A stretch of DNA of 64,000 nucleotides from Rhyzopertha dominica. Its lineage: Eukaryota; Arthropoda; Insecta; Coleoptera; Bostrichidae. The notes under the pieces were generated by a model. It was not told the DNA's origin, did no database searches, and saw only the letters and a program-made list of their open reading frames with translations. Positions 54,944 through 64,000 of this stretch are shown one piece after another (the first letter of the stretch is position 1; every line of letters starts with the position of its first letter). The stretch covers positions 81,282,680 through 81,346,679 of the forward strand of contig QCXZ01000137.1 of the NCBI GenBank assembly GCA_025024175.1, written 5' to 3'. Position numbers and translations under genes: made by a program.

Positions 54944-57221
54944 CCAGGTGATTTTTTGAAAACTTCACACCTTAAATAACTTTAAATAGAGGAAAAATTT
55001 AAAATTTTGCAAAAACAGGTAAACTTTTGTTTGCAGGAAACAAATTTTGAGATGTTTTTAATGGATAGCGCTTACCCTCTTAGCGGGGTAGATACCCCTT
55101 CAAAAATTTTAAATGAAACTACCCATCTTACGATACATCATTTAAAGGTTTATTACACAAGGAGTCTTGCCATGTAATTAGTTTTACTATTTTTTACCCA
55201 TTGACGGGGTAGTGCGTCAAAAAGTGCATTGTAGCAAGTGCCTTATAAAATGGAATATTTTGGACTTTTTTTAACAAAAATTATTGTCTTGCAGTTACAA
55301 TAAAAATTGTCCTTACTTAAGCCTAAAAAAACTTGGTAAAAAATAATTGTTACACCTAAGCAAAATGCCAAAAATACTTAAAATTTTCTTTCGACATTAC
55401 TTGATATTGCAACTCGACAGTTTATACTGAATTGGCTAAATAATTATCTACTTTGTGTTTCCAATTTTTTGTTTCAACTTTTTGGCAACTTCTTTGGCAC
55501 GACCATCTTTTTGTTCACATTCCTTTTTATAAATCGCGTGAAATTTTAAAGTGAGAGTCCAANTGATANTGGTTTACTCNACTGCCGAAAGCGTAGAAAT
55601 AATTTTTATTTACGGTGCTTAGCATAGCTGTGCTCGTGCGTCAGCAAGGGTGTTTAACGAACGGCACCCCGATAAAAATGTTGACGCTAGGTACATTCTC
55701 GATCTTGTGCAGAAATTTCAAGACACTGGATCTGTAGTAAACAAAAAAAGGTCAGGGAATAGAGTCGTTGATGAAATGGCCCAACTTGAAGTACTTGGTC
55801 ATTTTACAATGGATCCAACTAGCTCTTTGCGTAACATTTCTACAGCCACTGGACTTTCTTATTCATCTGTAAGGAAAATTACAAAACTGCACAAATTCCA
55901 TCCCTCTAAGATCCAGGATCCAGGATCTCCAGGAACTCGGCGAAGATGACATCGATAGAAGGTTGCAATTTTGCGAAATTATGACAGAAAAGGTTATAGT
56001 AAATCAAAATCTAATAAAAAATATCTGCTTCAGTGATGAATGCAATTTTTTTTTGAACGGCTCTGTAAATAAACATAACGTCAGGTACTGGAGTGACGAA
56101 AATCCTTATATTTTTCGAGAAGGTCGTACACGAGTTCCTCAGAAGCTGAACGTCTGGGCTGGAATACTTGGCAACGCAATTGTAGGTCCAATTTTCATTG
56201 ATCGGACGCTGAATGTATTTAGAATTACTTGATAACGTTATTGATCCTTTAATCACAGAGCAATTAGAAAACCAACGTGACCCTGAAGGAAATCCAATGT
56301 TGGATGAATACGAATTGTTTTACCAACATGATGGAGCTCCACCGCATTACGCCATTAATGTGCGAAATTGGTTAAATCATAGATTTCCTCTTCACTGGAT
56401 TGGTAGGCGTGGAACAATTGAATGGCCGCCACGATCACCCGATTTGACTGCTTTAGATTTCTTTCTATGGGGTCATTTAAAATCTGTGGTTTACAAAACA
56501 CAACCTACTAGCCTGGACGATCTGCGAGAAAGAATTATTAACGAGTGCAGGGGGATTCCACCTGAAACTTTCCGAAAAGTGAAGCAGGAGTTCGAGAACC
56601 GTTTGTATTATTGTATGGAAAGAGGTGGTGCACATTTTGAGAATCTATTGTAAGGTTTGAATTTCTATGGTTTTGTTCACACTGTTTTTGGAGTTACAAA
56701 TAAATAATTTTTCTTTTTCGTGGACATGGACTTTCTAAAAAATTACATGATAAATACTTTAATGTTAATAATAATGTTAAAAGAAAATTTTCAGTATTCT
56801 GGGAGTTTTTTTTAAGTGTCATTTTTTACAAGTTGTTTGTTTAAATTTTGGGTTCTCGTAAGGACAAATTTTATTTCCGCTCTAAAATAAAATACATTTT
56901 GTTGAAAAGAGTCCAAAATATTCAATTTAATAAGCAACCTGTTTCGTAGGCACTATTAATCTATTACCCCGTCAATAAAACTAATTACATGGCCAGACTC
57001 TTTGTGAAATAAGCTTTCAAATGATGTATCACACGATGGATAGTTCCATTTGAAATTTTTAAAGGGGTGTCTACCCTGCTCAGAGAGTAAGCGCTATCCA
57101 TTAAAAACTTATCTCAAAAGTTGTCCCCCTGCAAACAAAAGTTTACCTGTTTGTGCAAATTTTTTAATTTTTGCTATATTTAAAGTTATTTAAGGTGTGA
57201 AGTTTTCAAAAAATCACCCTG
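54944..57221 (+). mobile_element. DD41D (rosa-like) element with long inverted repeats (copy 2)
   Basis: A 2278-bp element between TA dinucleotides (54942-54943, 57222-57223). The outer ends are CCAGGTGATTTTTTGAAAAC and the complement of GTTTTCAAAAAATCACCCTG. Similarity between the two ends in inverted order continues well inward, to roughly 55400 on the left and 56765 on the right, so the inverted repeats are about 450 bp, with weaker identity inside. A transposase pseudogene fills the centre. The 3' end is nearly identical to 1-485. Confidence 0.92.
55576..56653 (+). pseudogene. DD41D transposase, frameshifted
   Basis: In order: STAESVEIIFIYGA, stop TAG at 55620-55622, [40 protein letters not shown] (helix-turn-helix region), first catalytic Asp in CFSDECNFFLNGSV, YWSDENPYIF, second in LFYQHDGAPPHYAINVRNWL, WIGRRGTIEWPPRSPD and third Asp in LTALDFFLWGHLK, ending GAHFENLL with TAA at 56651-56653. 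Forty-one residues lie between the second and third Asp, defining the DD41D class. Breaks: the TAG, a 7-bp duplication ATCCAGG at 55911-55924 that shifts the frame, and a second frameshift near 56215. The start is obscured by ambiguous bases at 55563-55580. Confidence 0.92.
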
Positions 57222-57223
57222 TA

Positions 57224-59124
57224 TGGAAGATACATATCATAAATGTCTGGAAATGGGAAACATAGCATATTGTAAATTAATGGTTAGTTAATCAAATGCC
57301 TGTTAATCAATATATCGAATGATAGGTAACATTGCGTTTAAAATCAACTGCAAGCGTCTCATCAACTTTGTGTAAACGAATTCGCTCTTTAGATACTTCT
57401 AGTTTAATTTAAATCCACCTAGGGCGAGATGATTAAAATCCGTAACGAGATTATACGGTCGATACGGTTTTCAGATGAGTTTAATTAAAAAATATGACCA
57501 CGCAATTTGGAGTGAAGTACAATACGGGCACGTGGAATACACACCGCTAATGGAACATGTTCCGCAAAAGAGGTGGTTATTGTGTTGAGCTGTCACTGTT
57601 CATGGATAGGCGCCGATATCCCGTCATTCAGACCACTAGAGTGGGTTATCGTGTTATGATTACGAGTCGAAAACACCGAAGGGTGCAGAAAACTAAGCCT
57701 CGACACGACCACGAAGTACAAACCAGTGAATTGCATTTATTGCACTCAGTCTCATGTCATACCTTTATTATAACGTAGGAATTAAATATGCAAACAGCAA
57801 TATTCATCTTATAATATCACTCCTAGGAATGTATACTAATAGACAACACGTCTTCTAATAAGATAAAGAATTGTGGTTTGAAAAAGAGTCAAAGAAAGTC
57901 TATTTCTTGTAAAAACTTGTGCTTTTAGTCTGGAAGTGTGAAGTGAATTCGCAGTCAGTTGTAGCTCAACCGTTCATATTTTATAGCTGTCATGTTACAT
58001 TGTGAGCTGTCAGAATGAACTTTCTTGCTATATAAACCAAAAGGCGCGAATGATTAAAAGGGGTACAAAGATGTGTTTTAGAGATTGCTTATTGGAAAGG
58101 TAGTATGTGCCAAATGCAACGGGTACTTACTTCTAAAAAATATTCTAGATTTAACTATAGACCTATATCTACAAAACGCGGAGCTAAACACTTAAATAAT
58201 CATAATACCTTAGGAGTCTAGTTTATTTGTATTGATCTTAGCAGCAATTTAAATAAATTGCATTCTTCGATCTATATAATTACAGTAACGACTGCAAGTT
58301 TTGAAATTAACATGAAAGGAGCATCTTTCAATTATCTGCATGCAAGGCTTTCATTGCACTATTATTAATAATTCCATAGCTAACTAAGGCTTCAGACACC
58401 TTAGAGCTACTCTCACAGACTTACTTATACAAATATTTGCCTTACAAATATGATTTAATTAGAATGGACACACAACAAATACCTGAATATGTACGAAAAG
58501 TTTGCTAGTACTATACCAATACGATAAGCTTGTAGCTATAATTAATTCAGTAGCAACGACTAAAGATGAGAATGACGTGGAAATTTCGTTTGATACTGAA
58601 ACTTTTAATGAGTTCCCACCGACTTATTTTCGTCTACCCTGAGGCATTATTAACATTAATCTAAATTAGCGTTCCAAATTAAGCTACCGCAATTAGAAAA
58701 GTTACTACTGGACGTTTACTGAATGAAGTTAGCTGTATCAGGGTAGGTAACACTCAACGTTGAACAAATGGCACAGTTTAGCACGAAAAAGACGCGTAAC
58801 ATTAATTTAAGGTTTTACCCCGTCAGTTTTAAATGACTATAGGGCTCCATAATACATTGAGTCGGTTAATCCCGTTTAACAGATTTATGATATTTCAGCA
58901 GGGTATCTAGCGATATTTTTTAAATAAAATATGTTTGCTTGGATATTGAAATAATGCGAATTAGACATATATAAATATGTATTGAATCATGAGATAGGGA
59001 CGAGAGTCTTCAGTAACTAGGGCAGAATGATATCGAGACCAAGAATTCGACAACTGTTGTTTTGAGTATTCTTTTACTGCTTAAAATCAGCCAATATCAA
59101 CAACGGTTATCAATATTATTTTCA
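57224..59124. other. Region without recognised genes
   Basis: 57300-57720 is somewhat GC-richer; a frame at 57557-57778 is Arg/Thr/His-rich with no family resemblance. The remainder is AT-rich. Confidence 0.45.
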
Positions 59125-59990
59125 ATATACGAGGGTGAATGCTATCCTTGTCCATAATGTTTTCGGAGAGATATCGTTGTCACTATAAAATAGTGATCAA
59201 AATTTGATATTTTGTCGTTTCGATTAGACCTGTAATCAAAGACTATGAACTCCAAATATCGTTTGACACGAATTCAACAAAATTTTGATAGTAAATAAAC
59301 ACATCACCAAGGAAGCAAAGCGTCATTTGAACAACGTGTCAATATGATTAAATTTAAACCTATCTACTGGATATACACGAACTACTTGTTATTAGACGTT
59401 TGTAATAATATTTTTCTTTATGCAAAATCTTGTTTTATCAAAGTCAGTCACGCGTTTGGAGAAATATGAGCTACGGAATATTTACCTATATGTTGCAGCA
59501 TAGTAGCACGTACGTGTTTTTCAAACAAGTACCTGTTTTACTTTAGTATGACATATATAACACTTGCCGCAAGTAATTTTGTAAAAATCTGCAGTTTCTA
59601 AATGTACTTTTATCTTTAGTGGAGCTTACAATTCTATCTAAATTATTATAGATACTACCAATAAGCTCAACTTTAGTTTACTTTGTCCTGACTGAGAATT
59701 TACTTGATTTGGACGAACATTTCATTAAAAATTATTTCTCACTTGCGCTGATTTAAGATGATATACTTCTTTTTGTAAACTACTTTCGTCTGAGATTCTT
59801 TGTGCTAAGATAACGTCCTTATAAGACCATTCTTTTGGGTGGGACTGTGTGTGTTGGTTTTCTGTAAACCTTGTGTCCAAACTGCCCAGTGTTTACTCTG
59901 TAAATTTGGATATCCATAATCAAGAAAGGTAAACTAGCATTGCTTTCTAATACCATAGTAAATTTTATGTCAAAATTTTAACTGTTTCCC
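59125..59990 (-). pseudogene. Penelope-like element, degenerate copy
   Basis: The + strand sequence TACGAGGGTGAATGCTATCC at 59130 to GGAAAGAATAC-type sequence near 59950 follows 52320-53430 block by block with many small deletions (compare GAGCTACGGAATATTTACCT here with GAGCTACGGAAGATTTATCT at 52815). It therefore covers the terminal sequence, the GIY-YIG domain and the spacer to the RT, on the - strand, but no reading frame survives. Confidence 0.8.
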
Positions 59991-60245
59991 ATTGCAAGGC
60001 ACCTAAACTGTATGGTTTGCACAAAATCCATAAAACTAATACACCTCAAGACTTATAGTCAATGATATTTTAGTTAGTGTTAATGTGGTTTCTTAATTCA
60101 AGAAAGTACCCGTACCTGAAGCGATATATATCAGTATAACTAAACTTAATAGAGATCCCCTTAAGATCAATTTATTTCTTATAGAACGGTAATTTTTATA
60201 AACAAAAATCAGGTTATGCAATGGTTTCATACAGCAACTGACACT
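59990..60245 (+). pseudogene. Penelope-like RT N-terminal fragment, opposite orientation
   Basis: Directly after the - strand copy, the + strand reads APKLYGLHKIHKTNTP (59998-60046), then pieces such as KVPVPEAIYISITKLN (60105-60150, with a frame change) and FYKQKSGYAM (60196-60226). These are the PKxYGLPKIHK, VSLFTxVPxPE and YEQxxGxAMGSP motifs of Penelope-like RT in the correct order. So two pieces of the family meet in inverted orientation. Confidence 0.7.
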
Positions 60246-63240
60246 GAACTGAAGCCGTGGAAAAGGCTAAAAGCTTGGCAATAATTAGAGTAAACTTTAT
60301 TATAAGAAAAACAAGGCCGATCACCCAAAAATTTCACAGAAATATTTAAATATACAAAAAATAGTATCCAGGCCAAAAATCAATATGTCCTCGTACATCG
60401 CCAGTATGAACAAAAATGATCTTAGGTATCACAAAACTAGCAAACAAAGCGTGTTTTCTTGGTCAATTACGTGCAAAGGAACCTTGAAGCAAATTCAACA
60501 TTTCGTACTATTCCTAAAACCGCCGTGGTACCTAGAAAACTCATATCTGTGTGGAGCACGCACGAGTCAGCATAATTCGCACCTGTTCAAATGAATGTTT
60601 ACATCCAACAGGTAAACGCTGCCATTAAGCCATCGTTTAGGTGCTTCGGTACATGCCGGTCACGTTTGAGCAACCAAAACGAGAGTCACATTACAATACA
60701 GCGCGCGGGGGCTCCCAGTATGCATTATTTATATTGTTCGGGGTTTCCTTTTCGGTGGGCTACTTCCAGAGAAATTTGTCGTTAGCGAAACAATTACAAA
60801 TAACGAGAGATACGATGAGGTCATCGACGGTGTTTTCAAGAACGACATGTTTTCACGGCGTCCTTGCGTTAGTTATGCATATGTATGAGACAAATATAAC
60901 TCATCCTATTTCTACCAACACGTGAAGCACGGGAAGTAGCTTTCCTCTGCACTACACATTTATTTAAGTTCGCTTTTTTTTATTTTAGAGAACGGTAGCA
61001 TAGACAATGAAAACTAATTTAAATTGTCTGTTCATTACGTGACAAGCTCTGCATTTAAGCAGAGCAGAACTAAATAATAACTGGGTGATTTTTTAATCAT
61101 ATATGATTATTGAGCAACTTTTTAGACGTACATAATATTAATAATAGGCAGCCTAATGTTACTTCTGACTACCAGTTTTAAGACTGTAGTTTTATTTCGC
61201 TGTATCTTACGTTAAAAAAGATTAACGATGCTCAAAACGTTTTATGAAAAAAAATACAATACCTACTTCTAAATTAAAGATTTCTATCAAAAATGTGGCT
61301 CGTATTTTTATTATTTTGTTCTTAATAACAGACTACAGCATGTCTTACTTTTTTTTAAACCGAATTTTATGAGTATGTATCTGCAATATATTTACGGAAA
61401 AAATTATAGACAGTAGCTTATTAGTTTCACGTAAGTGTGCTTGACAGCTTGACACATATCCAGATTTATCGTTTAACTCGATAGATTACACTCGGTTATC
61501 AATAAATAAATAAAGGTAATTGTAGAAGTTAAGTACAAATTGTTGTAACTCTAGTAAATATCATTATGGTTGATTGAATTTTACCTTCACGCTTCAGTAG
61601 ATATTTGCTACGTAATATTGGTAGAAAACACAGCCCAGTTTTTACAAGGTGGTTCCACTAAGAAGTGCATATAATGCATGTAACAATCGGTATTTTTAGA
61701 AGTCCTCTAAAAGGGTACAATATATTTTTCTCTCTATTTATTGTGAATTAGAACAGAAAACCTGGACTAATATAATTCTTTTTAGTTTATACGACATTTT
61801 AGACGCTATAGGTAAACTATGAGAAATGTCTAAATCAAACCTATAAAAGAAATTAAATTACATTTACGTTTAAGAGTGCGCACGTTGCTAGGCGTCGTCG
61901 AACATGAAGCAACATCTAATTACCCTCGATTTCGCACCCAATATACGAACCCCTCTATATTTAATCAAATTACGTCCCCTGTCGCTTCCAATATCTCGCT
62001 ATAATTGCTTCCAGAATGCAATTTATCAGGTATCTATCGACACTTACCTGAGGAAATTTATGTCAAGCCATAATCGCCCCTTTCCGTGAAAGAACATAAT
62101 TTTTCACTTGATGTATTTATTTAAAGCCTGCGTAATACTGGTATAACATATCAAGTATATTTAGTTAAAAAAATACATCGGAATATATAATTATGAGTAC
62201 CATATAGCTAATGCTGCAGATATTCAGCATCTGAAAAAGGTTTACTGCTCAATCTATTTATGTATTAAGACACCTCGGAAACTATGGGCCCTTATAATAA
62301 GTGGCAACCATAATTCATGCTTCATAAACTAAATCGCACGATAGTGCATACAAATACAACCGTAATTTACTAGTTATCTGTCTGATAACAAGTAAATTAT
62401 ACCTGGCAATATCTGTAGTTACAACACTTTACGGTTTGCCCAGGCATACGAGTATTTAATGTACATAAATAACCTACAGCATCAAATTTTCATCTTTCCA
62501 AGCATAAATAAAATAATTCGGCTGTGTTTTTTTTGTCGATTACATACTAGAAATGATCATGATGAAATTTCTAATATACAGGACGGAAATTTAGCACAAA
62601 GGAAAGGTATATATTGGAAAACTGGCATGCAAAGGAGTTCGTTATTACATTCATAATATTATAATGATGCCAACAGCACTGAAGGAATGACTAATTTAGA
62701 TAGCTGCTTAACACTAACACTAAGAGATATTTAAAAAAAAGTAACGTAATTTTGCACTTTTTTTTCTAAAAACTAAGTGCGAGCATATACAGTTTTGGTA
62801 ACTTGCAAGTAATATCCTGAAATGTAACACCAAACACGAAAGTTAATATCATTTTCGGCTTTAGCAAGACTAAACAATGAAATATATGTTGTAAATGCCG
62901 GCAGAATTTTAAAAAAATGTTTGTGTCTTCTAGTTAACTGGTTACTAAACATGTTTCTATTGACAACCCTCCGAATATTTTAAATTACAAAAACATTGCA
63001 AGCAATCTGGTTTTATATGTCCAGACACTTAGATTACCTGGTTAGTTTCGTATTTACATATTTTATTTGGAGGTTAGTATTTCGACGACCTTGTACTATC
63101 GATCTACAGTTTTTACGATAATTGTAAAACAGAAAACGGCATTGACCTCCGATATCTACTGTTATTTTTCGTAAACAAGCAATAGGCTATCAAAGAAGGT
63201 GAAGCAAACTATATTGTTAATTAAAATGTCGAAAAACTTG
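60246..63240. other. Region without recognised genes, GC-richer island at 60380-60950
   Basis: Open frames at 60385-60594 and 60641-60925 show no family features. Within the island the - strand has TATAAATA at 60733-60726 followed by GC-rich sequence, a possible core promoter. From 60960 on the DNA is AT-rich with nothing recognised. Confidence 0.35.
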
Positions 63241-63244
63241 CACG

Positions 63245-64000
63245 TTTGAGCTGTGTGCTCTTGCTAATAACATTTCTGTAGTTTCGCATATTTTCCACAG
63301 TCGTTTCCCGAAAAATCATGCAGACGCCAAGTAATTTTGTTGTTGTCCTCTATGGTATTAACACTAAATAACAGATCACCCATACAAAAATTTTACTGGA
63401 ACGTGGATAAATTTCTGAAAGTACTGAAACAAGCTGCTTTAAGCATTTAGTAGCTAGAAAAGATGAACTAGCACGTCCATAAGTTACGGTATTTAATTCG
63501 TAAACGTGTATGCCTGAATCGGGGTCAAATTGCCAAATGATTTTTTTATACTTTCGATTTCTGGTATGTATCCGAATTTGACGATATATCATTTTGATGT
63601 CCGCGTTTAAAACATACTTTCTTAACAGGAGACGTAATATTATAGCAAATAGTTCGTAATAATAATAATAATAATAATAATAGTTCGGATATCGTTTAAT
63701 GTATTCATGAATGAAGTACTTTGGCTGAACCAGTGACCATGATTATTTGGCTTTTTGTTGATGAGCTAGATTCTCTAATCACTGCATAGTGTGGTAGAAA
63801 GTATAAATCGTTTTCGATATCTTCTTTTAAAGTACCTTTCTCTATCATGTACTTTAATGAGACATAGTCCTAAATGAATTCTTTAGAGCTGTTGTTGATA
63901 TCTTCTGATAGCGTTCGTCTACGAGTCTACTAGCACATCCTTCGATTCATTTTTAATAGGTGATCGTACTATAAATCTACTTGTTTCATCTCGAATAGTA
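63245..64000 (-). pseudogene. BEL/Pao-type LTR retrotransposon pol fragment
   Basis: On the - strand the frame 63592-63350 contains IYRQIRIH and YELNTVTYGRASSSFLATKC, the motif of BEL/Pao reverse transcriptases just before the YVDD box, which is not present. Upstream towards 64000, in several frames, pieces such as FIVRSPIKN, LPHYAVIRESS and VTGSAKV match the start of the same domain. Frameshifts, stops and a simple repeat (63658-63681) break it. No LTR is seen in the window. The copy is dead. Confidence 0.8.
63658..63681. repeat. (AAT)n microsatellite inside BEL/Pao fragment
   Basis: Eight copies of a 3-bp unit. It sits between two readable parts of the BEL/Pao pol remnant, replacing the stretch where the conserved loop after the SAK motif should be. 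Confidence 0.85.

Noticed and set aside
57557..57778. A 73-residue Arg-rich + strand frame.
   Set aside because: No family resemblance, no splice context, not conserved-looking.

Overview
The window is nuclear DNA from an animal, almost certainly an insect and probably a beetle. It is AT-rich, its genes are broken into short exons with GT/AG introns, and it is crowded with insect-type transposable elements. There are no bacterial features. The beetle assignment is inference from the protease sequence and the element mix, not a direct observation.

Two host genes can be supported, and they converge tail to tail. (1) On the + strand, 772-17382, are the six last coding exons of a Stubble-type (Sb) serine protease: two exons of Ser/Thr/Pro-rich stem, then a complete trypsin-like catalytic domain with all triad residues. 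The 5' exons lie left of the window. (2) On the - strand, six phase-matched exons between 46928 and 24317 encode a protein with an unplaced N-terminal module, one thrombospondin type 1 repeat and a TSPN/laminin-G-like domain, ending in a stop. No standard exon track shows this gene as one unit because each exon is only 124-214 bp and the introns reach 8.6 kb. Its first exon(s) were not found securely.

The rest is intron or intergenic DNA filled with transposons. 1-485 is the 3' end of a DD41D (rosa-like) Tc1/mariner element; a fuller copy with very long inverted repeats lies at 54944-57221, and an internally deleted relative at 22784-23956. A DD34D mariner (17652-18926) sits just beyond the Sb 3' UTR. 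A Tc1-like element lies at 35762-36728. Jockey-like LINE remnants occur at 2291-4000 (-), 5245-7120 (-), 14160-16746 (+), 39560-40470 (+), 44432-46440 (-, split by an RTE fragment) and 25830-26950 (-). Penelope-like elements with GIY-YIG endonuclease domains occur at 19830-20940, 47570-48090, 52300-53950 and 59125-60245. There is a BEL/Pao pol fragment at the right edge, a Crypton-like tyrosine-recombinase fragment at 1883-2290, a P-superfamily-like MITE inside a LINE at 15061-15597, and two copies of a foldback element (4921-5244, 38374-38811).

Most useful points: the reconstructed TSP1+TSPN gene, the P-like MITE with its perfect 8-bp target duplication that dates a LINE insertion, the DD41D elements with long inverted repeats, and a series of GC-richer noncoding islands in the introns that are candidates for regulatory elements. 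No CRISPR array, rRNA or convincing tRNA was seen.
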